From contig CATKHK010000075.1 in the NCBI GenBank assembly GCA_949751835.1, forward strand, positions 124,001-188,000: DNA of 64,000 bases, in the 5' to 3' direction. The notes beneath the pieces are model-generated. The model worked only from the letters and a program-made list of their open reading frames with translations. It ran no database searches and was not told where the DNA came from. A program made the translations under genes and the position numbers. Numbering within the stretch: position 1 is the stretch's first letter; each line of letters begins with the position of its first letter. This document shows positions 50,983 through 61,634 of this stretch, piece by piece. The stretch is from Blepharisma japonicum (Eukaryota > Ciliophora > Heterotrichea > Heterotrichida > Blepharismidae).

Positions 50983-51870
50983 TTAAAAATCTCTTCCTCT
51001 ATAGCTATCTCTTCTCCCATAACCTCCTTCTCTATTATCTCTTCCCCCATAATCTCCTCCTCTTCTTTCAAAACCTCTATCTTCTCTATAATTATTATCA
51101 TATCTACTGTCTCTTCCAGCAGAGTCTCTTTTTTCATATCTATCTCCACTGTCACGTCTCGGTAATTTTGATTTCGGCAGCGATGCATTTACCACTAAAG
51201 CTCTCCCATCAAGCTCAACACCTGAAGAACTCAAAGCTTTTTTGGCTTCTTCAGGAGCTGAAAACTCAACAAAGCCAAACCCTTTAGAATTCCCATCATA
51301 ATCAACCATAATTTTAGTGCTGAGAATTTGTCCGTACTGGGAAAAGTGCTGGGAAAGCATTTCTTTAGAAATTGTGTTGCTGATATTTGCGACAAATATT
51401 TTGCAATTTACTGAATCGTTTTTCTCCCCAACCTTGGACACTCTGACTAATCTTCCCATAAATTCTTTTGCATTTAACTCAAGGGCCTTTTTAGCTATTT
51501 CAGCGCTTCCGCATCTGACAAAGGCAAAACCTCTTGGCTTACCTTCAAGGGTTTTTGGGATTTTTACACCGACGACTTCTCCGGTACTTTTGAAAAATCC
51601 TTTTATGTCTTCTTCGGTAGCTGTCCAATCAACACCTCCAATGAAAAGGTCTGTATCTGGGTTGCTGAAACTTGGTTGTGCGGCTTCTGAAGGGGTGCTC
51701 TCAGAATTGTCGCCTGAGAAAGTATTGAATCTTCTGAAGGAAAAGGCAGAGAGTGGGGTTGCGAATTGGCGGCAGGCGCTGAACACAAATGAGGGCTTAA
51801 AGAGGAGAGTTGAAGCCTTTTTCAATACTACAGCACGGCCGAGTTGTTTGGCATATGTGAACAGCACCAT
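50983..51870 (-). CDS. Two-RRM RNA-binding protein, probably mitochondrial
   Basis: This 295-aa protein starts at the ATG at 51870; the longer frame begins only with GTG. The first ~55 residues are rich in Lys, Arg, Ser and aromatic residues with almost no acids (MVLFTYAKQLGRAVVLKKAS), like a mitochondrial targeting sequence. RRM1 (~75-150) has RNP2 LFIGGV and RNP1 RGFAFVRC. RRM2 (~158-235) has RNP2 IFVANI and RNP1 KGFGFVEF. The tail (~240-295) is rich in Arg, Gly, Asp and Tyr (RGG-like: GGDYGGRDNREGGYGRR), as in glycine-rich RNA-binding proteins. It may act in organellar RNA processing or stability; location is inference from the N-terminus. Confidence 0.85.
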   Translation of the reverse strand: MVLFTYAKQLGRAVVLKKASTLLFKPSFVFSACRQFATPLSAFSFRRFNTFSGDNSESTPSEAAQPSFSNPDTDLFIGGVDWTATEEDIKGFFKSTGEVVGVKIPKTLEGKPRGFAFVRCGSAEIAKKALELNAKEFMGRLVRVSKVGEKNDSVNCKIFVANISNTISKEMLSQHFSQYGQILSTKIMVDYDGNSKGFGFVEFSAPEEAKKALSSSGVELDGRALVVNASLPKSKLPRRDSGDRYEKRDSAGRDSRYDNNYREDRGFERRGGDYGGRDNREGGYGRRDSYRGRDF

Positions 51871-52222
51871 TTTATAAGCGCTCACCGCAAACCAGAAGAA
51901 ATTTTATGAACAAAATGAATTTTAATATTAAAATTGCTGAGCTGATTCTGAGTGTGATAGAGTTATTTCATTTTAAATGTATTATAATTTGATAGGCTTT
52001 AGGCAGATAGATATGGAATTTAGCTAATTCAATTTTCTGAAAAAAAGAAAGATATTTTTGCCTTAATTAATTTTTTCAATAAGCATCCATAAAAGTTAAT
52101 AATACTCTGAAAAGAATAAGGTTTTGGGATTATTTATAAGAAATTTTATTTAAATTTTTATTTTTTGTTATGCAAAGCTTAAAAAGAAGTAATGCATATT
52201 AATTTACAAACTAAAAAGACGT
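51871..52222. other. Spacer, AT-rich
   Basis: This 352-bp stretch between the RRM gene and the amidohydrolase-like gene shows no reading frame or recognisable RNA. Confidence 0.6.
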
Positions 52223-54145
52223 TTATAATGCTCTTCCATTTGCAAGGAATTCTCCTTCTCTATAAGCAATTTTTCCTCTAAGATAGGTAACTAAAACTTT
52301 CCCCGCCAATCTTTCGCCCACAAAAGGAGACACAGAAGGATGCCTCATATACTGGCAATTCTGCACATCAGTCTCATAAGGATTCCACACAAAAAAATCC
52401 GCAAACTTTCCAACCGCTATGCTTCCTTTCACTTTTTCAACTCCTGCAATTTCTGCTGGCTTCATGCTTAAAATCTGTGCCAATTTCACAGCATCTTCTC
52501 TTGGGTCATTTCTAATAGCTCCATAGCAGCACTGTAAAGTAAGTCCAATGCTGCTTACTCCACTAACTGCTTTTTGAAAATCCCCATTATTAATATTCTT
52601 CAATGCAGGCTTGACTGGCTGATGATAAGATGTCACCGTGTCTATGCTTCCCATTCTCAACAAATCCAATATAAGTTGTCTATTTTTTTCTTCTCTTATA
52701 GGAGGATGTGCTTTAAATCTTGTATCACCATCTCTTATATGGTTCATTGAAAATTGTATATAAATCCCACAAGTTTCACATGTGAGAGATAGCTCTGGAG
52801 ACTCAAGTTTGGCTTTTCGAACCGCGTAGACTGCATTTGCAGAACTGACTGAGGAGATATGGACTTTAACATTTGGAAAATTTTTTAATTCTGATAAAAC
52901 GCTTTGGATTCCATTTGTTTCTCATTGCTGAGGTGAATTTGAAAGGAAAACTCGATAGTCTGCTTGATCTGGCTGTTCTATTTTTTCACAGTCTATTGGT
53001 GGAGGCCTCCAAGAGTTTCTTCGTAATTCAGGGTTAACTGGCTTAATCTGTGTGGGTTTCAAAAAATTTTGTTCAAAATCTGGAGACCTAAAATTATTAA
53101 AATTTGTTTGGTTTAGTGAGAATTTAGGAATTTCTATGATTTCTTGGGGAGGTTTTACTTCTGAGTTGTAAATAGTGCTTCCAGAATTTGAATAAGTGCT
53201 AATTTCTGCTTTAATTAAACATTCAAAATTTTCGCTTTCTTTTTTGATTTTTCCTTCAAGCTTCTTTTTTTCTTCTAATTCACCTTCATCACTTGAACTT
53301 GATGAAGACGAGCTTGACGACTCAGAAGAAGTCGGCGAAGCCTCCTCGGGCAGAGACGCTGCAAATAAAAGCGCAGCTGGCATTGTCCTGATTTTTCTCC
53401 TATCTAATCCGTATTGCCTAAAAGGTGAACTCATGTAAAGGAACCTTTCTGAAGTTTTCTCAGGGTGTATAAAAAGTGGTTTAGGATTTTGGCTGACTTC
53501 TTGAAAAAGCAAAGGCAAGTTTTCCGTAGTAAAATACTTGAGATCTCCAAAAGGAGGTATCATGTAAACTTTAAACCCTATAATGCCTGAGCGAGATAAG
53601 TTACTTATTTCACTGAGGTTATTAGGATCAATAAATGCCAAAAAACCGATATCGCAATACAAATTTATATTGCTAAGGTTATTGAGCTTCATAAGATAGT
53701 CGTTTAGAGTTTTTAAGGTAGATCTTGCAAAGGATGGGGATTCAATAACTGTAGTAACTCCTCCTGATATTGAAGCTTTTGTCCCTGACTCATAACCTTC
53801 TCAGTCTTCAATCATAGAAGGATTTACTGGATTTTCACTGTCTAAAGCGTCTCCTTCAAGCTCTGAACTGATTTCTTCATTAAAACACGCATTTAAATCA
53901 ATTATGCCAGGGCTGATGTAAAGGTCTCCATAACTAATTCATGTATATTCGGAGTAGTTGGGCATAATTTCTGGGATTTGAGAGGTGTCGAGTAATTCAA
54001 TTATTTCCACAATATATTCATCTCTGATTAGAATAGCGGCTGGGATTGTTTTGGATCTTCTATGTTAATAATACCCTTCCAGAACTACGTTATTAGAACA
54101 AATTGCCTTGAGGATCGGCTGATTATGCAAGTCGTTTTCGGCCAT
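52223..54145 (-). CDS. Allantoinase/dihydropyrimidinase-like protein lacking the metal site
   Basis: Splicing one 15-nt intron gives 635 aa with the cyclic amidohydrolase fold pattern: YISPGIIDL, GYESGTKASISGGVTTVIESPS, GIIGFKVYM, VHISSVSSANAV, LTCETCGIYI, GDTRFKAHPPIREEKNR, SVSPFVGERLAGKV and a closing YLRGKIAYREGEF. It is closest to allantoinases. The metal ligands are gone: HxH after IDL is N80-A-C82, the HxxH pair keeps only one His, the ETCxHY His is I456, and the catalytic Asp of SDHSP is Tyr502 (SYHQP). Only the bridging Lys (K187) remains. An insertion of about 150 residues carries an acidic Ser tract (~262-290). It is probably a non-catalytic relative, like CRMPs among dihydropyrimidinases. 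Confidence 0.75.
54060..54074 (-). other. 15-nt intron of the allantoinase-like gene
   Basis: Minus-strand sequence GTATTATTAACATAG. It interrupts a Gly codon (GG | A) after residue ~24 and contains TAA in frame; removal joins VVLEG to RSKTIPAAIL and opens the frame to the ATG at 54145. Confidence 0.85.
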
Positions 54146-54619
54146 ATTTTATAACTTTATTAAGACATTTTGATAGAGAGATAGAGGAGTTATCAGAAAA
54201 AAACTTTGGTAGAAAAGATTTTAGAAGAATGAAAGAATAGGGATATCAACAAGCATATTAAGTAAGCTCTCGATGCAAAACGGCTTACTAAAATTGAAAC
54301 CGCTACACCTTTTTTAGTTTTATAAATAGCTGGATTTATAATTAATATGATCATATAATAGTAAAAAGAAAATTTTTAGTGATTTTGTTCTTCAAAGATA
54401 GCTAATTATAAGATTCAACGAATGAATTTTTGATAATTTGTTAAAAGCGAAAAGTAAAATAAATGCCATAAAAAATGGATTTAAATATTTTTATATTCCT
54501 GATTTTTTATTATATTTTATTAGTTGAATTATATTTTATTATTAATCTCAAATTTCATTATTTTTCTAATTAAATACATTCTCTTTTGATATGCTTTTAC
54601 AAGGCTTAATTTTAATTAA
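54146..54619. other. Spacer between convergently neutral genes, AT-rich
   Basis: This 474-bp spacer has no gene. A small hairpin (AGTAAGC ... GCTTACT, 7-bp stem) lies near 54261-54289; its meaning is unknown. Confidence 0.5.
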
Positions 54620-55408
54620 TTATGAATGGCAATACTCATCTATCTTCATTTTTCTATTAAAAGTGACTGTAGTGCCCTCAAATACAAAAAATTCACTAAA
54701 TCCCACATGATCCTCGCTTCCCCAATCATATGTATACCCTAAGCCCGTCCACGGTGAATTATCATAAATTTCTTCATTTCTAAAAGATTTTTCATGTTTT
54801 TCACAGAGCCATTTAAAATGATCAGTATTAATTTTTACCCACTTTTTCGATACTTGATCAAAGGATTCTGCACAATACCAAGGACTATTATCAGTTTGAT
54901 TAACTTGGCCTTTCATTTGTATGTCTAATTGGCATTCCATATCAGAGATTTCAGGATCTGGGCATCCTCTGAAGATTTTCTTTAAATCTACATAAACCTC
55001 TATCATTCCTGTCATATCAGAGTCTGGGGGAAATCCTAAAGCTTGAATTACCCTTTTCGTTTTATACTTAGTATACGTTTTACACTCTTCCTGCAAAAAA
55101 GGAAACACAGTTAGCATTGTGTCTTCTTTAAGCTCAAATTTATCTCCAGAGTTATAAGGATAAAAATCTATACGATCAGATATTACCATAAGCACATTTC
55201 CGTCCTTATCAAAAGTAAGATCAGAATTATCCTTTTTAATAGCTACTAACTCCTTTACAATTTTTTCCTTTGTTGGCTCTTGAGCATCTGTTAAAGCGTC
55301 AGCATAAGCTTTGCAGTCTGGATCATCTTCACATTCTCCTGAAGGCTGTTGTATTTCTTCAAAAGCCACTGAAAATAAAATAAAAATTCCTAATAAGAGT
55401 TTATTCAT
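54620..55408 (-). CDS. Small secreted protein, family not identified
   Basis: This 262-aa protein starts with a signal peptide (MNKLLLGIFILFSVAF) and has no further membrane segment. It has eight cysteines, enough for four disulfides, and one N-glycosylation sequon (NQT). The C-terminal part contains WTGLGYTYDWGSEDHVGFSE, which resembles a motif I associate with uncharacterised secreted proteins of bacteria and protists. I cannot name a function. Its start codon lies only 12 bp after the stop of the upstream ligase gene on the same strand, so the two may share transcription or the promoter may lie within the ligase coding end. Confidence 0.7.
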   Translation of the reverse strand: MNKLLLGIFILFSVAFEEIQQPSGECEDDPDCKAYADALTDAQEPTKEKIVKELVAIKKDNSDLTFDKDGNVLMVISDRIDFYPYNSGDKFELKEDTMLTVFPFLQEECKTYTKYKTKRVIQALGFPPDSDMTGMIEVYVDLKKIFRGCPDPEISDMECQLDIQMKGQVNQTDNSPWYCAESFDQVSKKWVKINTDHFKWLCEKHEKSFRNEEIYDNSPWTGLGYTYDWGSEDHVGFSEFFVFEGTTVTFNRKMKIDEYCHS

Positions 55409-55420
55409 ATTTATTAATCT

Positions 55421-56935
55421 TTATAAGCAATCTTTAGTAATCAGATCGTGATATCGATCCATACCTTTCTTTCTGCCATCATAAATCCATTGGAAATTGG
55501 TCCTGCTGAAAATTTTATTAAAATCAGCACCATAGAGTAAAGCGTATTCTAAGTCTACAACATCTCTGATAAATTTTGTGTTGAGCTCTTTTTTCATTTC
55601 ATTTTTTTCTGTGATGCAAGGAGTTAGGTTTGCCTCCAAGAACCACAGATGGAGATTTTGATCTAAAATGAAATCAAAGCCCATTATTTCAAATACACCT
55701 GGGTGCTTTAAAAGCTTTGACAGATTCATTCTGACTATATGAAACATTGCGCGCTTTATTGAGGCTCTCAGATAAGAATCCATTCATCCTTTTTTTACTA
55801 AGTTATTTTCAATCAAATATTCTTCAAGATGCTGATAACTCCACCCTTGGTCAATTAAAGCGTCTGCTTTTTCTTTTCCTGTCACATTTTTTGATTCTAA
55901 AAATCCTTGAGCTACATCTAAGTTAGTCAAATGTTTTGACCTATCACCAGACGTCGAGTTGTAATCATCAAGAGTTATCCTCGCAAATCCATCGTGATAG
56001 AGAATTATTAACGGATCCATGCTTGCAATAAACATATAAGCCCTAAAATCAAACTTTTTCCCATTAACCAGAAATGGATGCTTTATATACTTTTGAGCAA
56101 GATATCCTGCAGCTTCATTGCATTTATTTCCATAATCATACTCTTTTAAAGCTAAATACGCAGTTTTTGAATCAACAAGCTGAATTCCTTCACCATTATG
56201 GCTATATCTGCTCTTTTTCACAACCCAATTAACTCCTTCACGGTCTTTATCATCATTTAACCTATTAAAAAATTCTTTGCATTGGCTTTCGTCAGTTAAA
56301 TCTAAGCTATAGGGCATTACCATCCATGGATTAAAGCACTGCATTCTCCCAACATAATGCTTTGCATAATTCCTAAAATTATTTATAGTTGAGTCCTTAT
56401 AATTGATATTTTCATTGCCAGGAATGTGATTATACCTTTGTCCTTGGCATAAGAAATGTTTTCCAATTTCATGAAACTCATGCCATAAGGGCTCATGATG
56501 GAAAAATAGATTGATATTAGGCTTCAACTTTTCGTAAGGGTGCCTTTCTGGGTTCATTCTTGTAAAATGCTCAGTCATGGAGAGTGTGGAAATTCGGTTT
56601 AAAATTTTTTTGGGAAATGTGTTGTTATTGAAATCAGAAAAAATTATTCTTTGCTGTTTTATAGGCAGACCGTCTTGGTCTAATGTGATTAGATGGTCTT
56701 GCTGGTAGTTTCTGACATATTCACAGTAATTGTTGTCGTTGACTATGTTTTGATGCTTAATTTTTAATTCTAATGTGGAAATGTAATTTTTTCAAGGCTC
56801 ACTTAGAGTTCAAGGCTGTTTGGGGGCATCTTCATATTCTATAACAAAAACTCTGGGGTTGAAGAAATACTCATAAAGTCCTAAAATTCAAAAATTAATC
56901 AAAAGCAAAGTGGCTATAGGAGTCTTTAAATTCAT
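55421..56935 (-). CDS. Tubulin-tyrosine-ligase family protein with N-terminal membrane anchor
   Basis: This 504-aa protein belongs to the TTL/TTLL ATP-grasp family, whose members add tyrosine, glutamate or glycine to tubulin or other proteins. Visible motifs are WVVKKSRYSHNGEGIQLV, AQKYIKHPFLVNGKKFDFRAYM, and FEIMGFDFILDQNLHLWFLEAN, the last containing the metal-binding E-x-N. The first ~20 residues (TPIATLLLINFWILGLYEYFF) form a hydrophobic signal anchor, unusual in cytosolic tubulin ligases, so the catalytic part may face the ER/Golgi lumen and modify non-tubulin proteins. In-frame TGAs (e.g. 55781-55783) are Trp. No intron is visible. Confidence 0.85.
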
Positions 56936-57590
56936 ATTGATTTTAATAGAAATTTAAATGGCGCTATAGAAGATAATTATGAAGAAAATGAATTGAAGAA
57001 GGAAAAATTGAGACTAGATTAGAAAAATGATTTGTTGCAATGACATAAGTGAATAAAATAAAAATTGAATATTTTTTTAATTTTTTTATTTTTTTAAATT
57101 TTTTTATAGATTTGAAGCCTCTTTATATAGAGAAGCATAAACTATTAAAGTTATAATATATAATCTTAATTTTCTGAAGGTTTTTGTACTTTTTGAATAT
57201 AAAATCAAAAAAATCTTTTATAAAAATGGCTCCTGATAAATCACGTACATAAAAACATAAAACCGCTAAGAAATGGAAATTATTATTCTTAATTTCTGGC
57301 AAAGTTTAGTAATATATTTTGATAAACAAATGAATTTCACATAAATCCCACTTTAAAATAACACATTAATTTAACTTATATGCTATTATATTATATTCTA
57401 TCGAAATATTATTTAACAGATTATTTTATATATTCCCCAGATTTATTACAGCAGCCTCAGAATCTCAACAAATCTATGAATTTCATGATAAAAGGTTGCT
57501 TTTATTTTAGCATTTACTATTAAACTCCAATTACTGATAAAAAATATATCCATAATACAATAACAGCATATACTCGAATATAATTTTAAA
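56936..57590. other. Divergent intergenic region, AT-rich
   Basis: This 655-bp region separates the divergent ligase and phosphatase genes and probably holds both promoters. It contains runs of T around 57069-57108. I see no gene or defined motif. Confidence 0.55.
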
Positions 57591-58403
57591 ATGGAAATAG
57601 ATAATCAAGAACAATTTAGCCTAGTAAAATCTGCTGAGTGCGACCTCATCACTTCAGCTAATTTCTCAACAATTTCACAGCAAATTTGCCAAATCCAAAC
57701 ATGCAATATTCCTTGCGGAATAAATTGCGAAATTGTTGAAGATGAAATAGAAGATGACTCACAAACTATGGATACAGAAACTGATCAAGAATATATTTCT
57801 TCTCAGTCTTTTGTATCAGAAGAACCACAATTACTAATAAAACCACTTTTACCAATGAAAACTCGACGAACACATAGACAAACTTTAGTCCTAGATTTAG
57901 ACGAGACTTTAGTTCATAGCGAAATAAAGCCTTTTTCTACAGCAAATTTAATAGTAAACATTTTTTACCAAGGTAGGCCATGCTCCATTTATGTGAGTTT
58001 CAGGCCTGGCTTATTCCGATTCTTAGAAGCAGTGTCACAGAGATTTGAAGTCGTTTTATTCACTGCCTCCCATAAATGCTACGCAGAGCAAGTCTTAAAA
58101 TTTATAGACCCGGACATGAAATTTATGAAACATAGACTCTACAGAGAAAACTGCGTAGAATCAAATGGAGTATTCTTAAAAGATTTAAGAATGCTTGGAC
58201 GAGATTTAAAAGAAGTTATCATTGTCGATAACTCTGTGCAAGCTTTTTCACTACAGCCTGACAATGGGATTCCTATTGCTTCATGATACAGCGATATGAT
58301 GGATAGAGAATTGTATAGAACTATTGAGATTCTTGATGAATTACAGCGAGCTGTTGATGTACGAGAAGTACTTCATCAAAAGTTTAATATGTCCAAAATT
58401 TAA
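57591..58403 (+). CDS. SCP-type (CTD small phosphatase-like) HAD phosphatase
   Basis: This 270-aa protein has an acidic, Cys-containing N-terminus (~95 residues) and a NIF/FCP1-like catalytic domain. LVLDLDETLVHSE carries the DxDxT motif (D102, D104, T106). It is followed by SFRPGLFRFLEAVSQRFEVVLFTAS, YAEQVLKFIDPD, HRLYRENC and the VIIVDNS motif. The protein ends with the usual DDRELYRTIEIL-like helix. The family dephosphorylates Pol II CTD serines or other targets such as membrane or nuclear-envelope regulators (Dullard/CTDNEP1). No anchor helix is seen. The TGA at 58284 is Trp (IASWYSDMMDRELY) and matches the family's SWY. Confidence 0.85.
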
Positions 58404-58503
58404 TTAACTAATTTTATTGTTTATAAATTTACTGTTTATCTACCATTACTGCATATTAGGAAAGTTATTAACAGAAATTATTAGTTTGAGAATTTAATAA
58501 ATT

Positions 58504-61500
58504 ATGTCAGGCATTGATACCAACCTATATTCTCGGCAAATCGGAACATTTTATATGGAGATGATGGGAAAGCTTATCAAAATGAAAGTCTTGATTTCAG
58601 GCCTCAGAGGTTTCAGAGTCGAAACTGCTAAAAATCTGATCTTGGCAGACCCAGGCTCAGTCATGCTTCATGATGATACCTTAGTCTCTATGAATGGCTT
58701 GGAACTAGCTTTTATCTTACTCTAGAAGCATTGGGATCCGCTCTTGAGGCCAAGAAACAATTTCAAAGCTCAGGAGTTTAACCCATACGCAAAAGTGAAC
58801 TTAAAAGAAGGTTCTTTAGACGAAGATTTCATATCAAAATTTAATGTAGTTTTCCTATCAGAATCCGACCCAGAAACTATTGCTAGAATTGATCATTTCA
58901 GCTGCAGCCAATCTTCAGCAATCGAATTTATATCTTGTGAAGCTTGGGGTACGTCTGGATATGGATTTGTTGATTTTGGGCCTGAGTTCATATGCTTTGA
59001 TAAAACTGAAGAAGACGCAAGATCATTTCTTATTAGTGGCATANNNNNNNNNNNNNNNNNNNNNNNNNNNNNNNNNNNNNNNNNNNNNNNNNNNNNNNNN
59101 NNNNNNNNNNNNNNNNNNNNNNNNNNNNNNNNNNNNNNNNNNNAGCAATCGAATTTATATCTTGTGAAGCTTGGGGTACGTCTGGATATGGATTTGTTGA
59201 TTTTGGGCCTGAGTTCATATGCTTTGATAAAACTGAAGAAGACGCAAGATCATTTCTTATTAGTGGCATATTGCATTCAGGGTTGTAAGAGACTTCCAAA
59301 GAAGATATCGAAATTTGCCTGAGCTTCATATTAAAGCTAATGCAGAGGAAGTGGCGGCAATTGCTAGAGAAATAAATCAAGAAAATAAAATTGTTGAGGA
59401 AGTTGAGGCACAAGTGATGGGAAAAGTAGCGCTCTTTGCAAGAGCACAAATAGCTCTGATAGCTGCGTTTTGGGGAGGGGTGATGACACAGGAATTATTA
59501 ATTTCACTGAGAAATATTCTCCGATGCATCAATGGCTTCATATGGACTTTTTTGAGATTATTCCGGAAGGGAATGTGGATAGAAGTCCAGAGAATTCACG
59601 ACATGATGACTAAATTGTGATTATTGGTCGTGATCTTCAACATAGAATTCGGATTGGAGCTTTAAGCTGTGAATGGGCAATTAAAACAATATCCCTTGCT
59701 TGTATTTTATATATTTTGAAAATATATATTTTAAAAATTTTGGCTCATTAACACTGAATGTAAGAACTGCTATAAAGTTTAAGTAAAAGGCACTATATGC
59801 AAAATAAGTAATTCTTTTAGCCTCATTAATACATAACTAAAATTCAATTTTTTCACAAATAATTGTTGATCTTGCCTTGATGAGAGTTGCATCTTCGACT
59901 GGCAATGTAATTTTCACTGATGATGATTCTACTGAAGTATCAAACTTAAACAGATAATTTTTGTTTCAAAAAGATGACGTTTGACATAGCAAAAGTGAAT
60001 GTCTTGCAAGAGAAGCCAAAAAAATGAACCCGGATTTAAATGTAAGAGCTCTTCAAGATAGGGTCAGTTGAGAAAATGAAATTATTTTTAATGATGGTTT
60101 TTGGGGAAGCTTGGATTTTGTCACAAATGCAGTAGATAACTTTAACGCAAGGATATATGTCGACGAAAGATGTGTATTGTATGAAAAAAAATTGAACCTT
60201 AGAAACTGGAGCTAAAGTTCATATCTATCTCTCTCACAAAACTCAAAGCTATAGAGATTCACAAGATCCTCCAGAAGAAAGCATCCCCATGTGCACACTT
60301 AAAAATTTCCCTCATTCTATCGAGCCTTGTATTGAGTGTGCTAGAGATGAATTCGAAGGAGAATTTTTTAACGGCCCTCAAGAACTTAATAAATACCTGG
60401 AAAATCCAATAATATACTTGGCCGTTTTGCATCAGCTGGTACTGTAGGAGTCAAAAAAGGAAAATTAGGAAAAATCAAATCTTTTCTAGAAATTTTGAAA
60501 AATCCAAGCTTCGAGGAATGTGCCAAATTGGCTAAGGAAAAATTTCAAGAATTTTTTCATGATCTTATAGCTCAATTATTCTATAATTGCCCTATTGATT
60601 CTAAGACTAAAGATGGCCAGCCTTTCTAATCAGGCCCAAAGAGAGCTCCAACTCCGCTTATTTTTGACCCTAATGACGACAGCCAAATAGCTTTTATTAT
60701 AACACTGCTAATTTGTTAGCTGCAAAATCTTGGAATACCTCAGAATAAAAATATTGACGAAATTAAAGAAATTGCTCAAAGATTCTAGGTAAAACCTTTT
60801 GTGCCTAAAAAAATGTTTATCCAGTTAGAAGAAAATGATCAGCAAGAAGCTTCAAGCTCTATTTTTGAAGATGCCGCTTTGGCTGAACTTTTAAATGAAC
60901 TGACAATCGTAGACGAGGCTGCTAAAAATTGCAAACTTCACCCTGCCCAATTTAAAAAAGATGATGATACCAACTTTCATATAGATTTTATCACGGCTGC
61001 TTCTAATTTAAGGGCAATAAGCTATAGATTGCTGAAGCTGATAGAAATAAAACCAAAATGATAGTTGGAAAAATTATTCTTGCTATTGTTACAACAGCTG
61101 CTATGATTGCTGGACTAGTTGGTGTAGAACATTATAAGCTTTTTATTCATGATAATGTAGATCAGTTCAGAAATGTCTTTGTAAATCTTGCCCTACCTTT
61201 ATTTTTGCTTAGAAAACCATCTCCACCAATAAGAACAAAAAGTATAGCTTGTGACCCTATTCTTTATTTATTAGTTTGTGCTTATCCTGAAGGCTTTTCA
61301 ATATGGGACAAAATGACTGTTAATGGTCCTTGCACTTTAGAAGAATTCCTAAATAGACTTGAAGTAGACCATAAGCTAAAGGTCCTATGATTTCATGTGG
61401 AAAAAGTTCCCTCTACAGTCGATATTGGCCTAAAAGCAAGCAAGCTGAAAGGCCACCTCAGATTTCACAAGACCTTTATCAAAATATAAGTGGTGAAAGA

Positions 61501-61605
61501 ATTATTGAAGGAAGAAGATACTTAGCCATGATAGTGTCCAGTGAAGGTTTAGAGGGTGGTGCTAGCACAGCAATTCCAGTAATTAAATACACTTTCGATA
61601 ATTGA
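58504..61605 (+). pseudogene. Broken ubiquitin-activating enzyme E1 (UBA1-like) copy
   Basis: Order and motifs follow a full-length E1: LYSRQIGTF..KVLISGLRG near the start, VDFGPEF, the IIVTDxDxIExSNLNRQF region as VIFTDDDSTEVSNLNR then [52 protein letters not shown] (the catalytic Cys region), [51 protein letters not shown] and the ubiquitin-fold end. Frames change repeatedly and at least four stops interrupt conserved blocks, including a TAA at the conserved Trp of FWSGPKR (60627-60629). A 100-N gap at 59044-59143 falls inside it. The last frame runs without a clean stop into the following gene. It is a decayed duplicate; a working E1 must exist elsewhere. Confidence 0.85.
58917..59270. repeat. 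127-bp identical copies flanking an assembly gap
   Basis: Bases 58917-59043 and 59144-59270 are identical, and 100 N (59044-59143) lie between them. This is the pattern left when two overlapping contigs are joined with a fixed-size gap; the true sequence probably has one copy and no gap. Confidence 0.9.
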
Positions 61606-61634
61606 AAAATCAATAAAAAAAATTATAATCATAA

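Noticed and set aside
54620-55408. Secreted protein as the mating pheromone gamone 1
   Set aside because: It is a secreted protein of roughly similar size, but I cannot recall the gamone sequence well enough to match any residue; nothing in the sequence supports the name.
58504-61605. E1 copy as a functional gene from a ciliate using UAA as glutamine
   Set aside because: One TAA does fall at a conserved Gln (NLNR-x-FLF), but another falls at a conserved Trp and several frameshifts are present, so decay explains it better.
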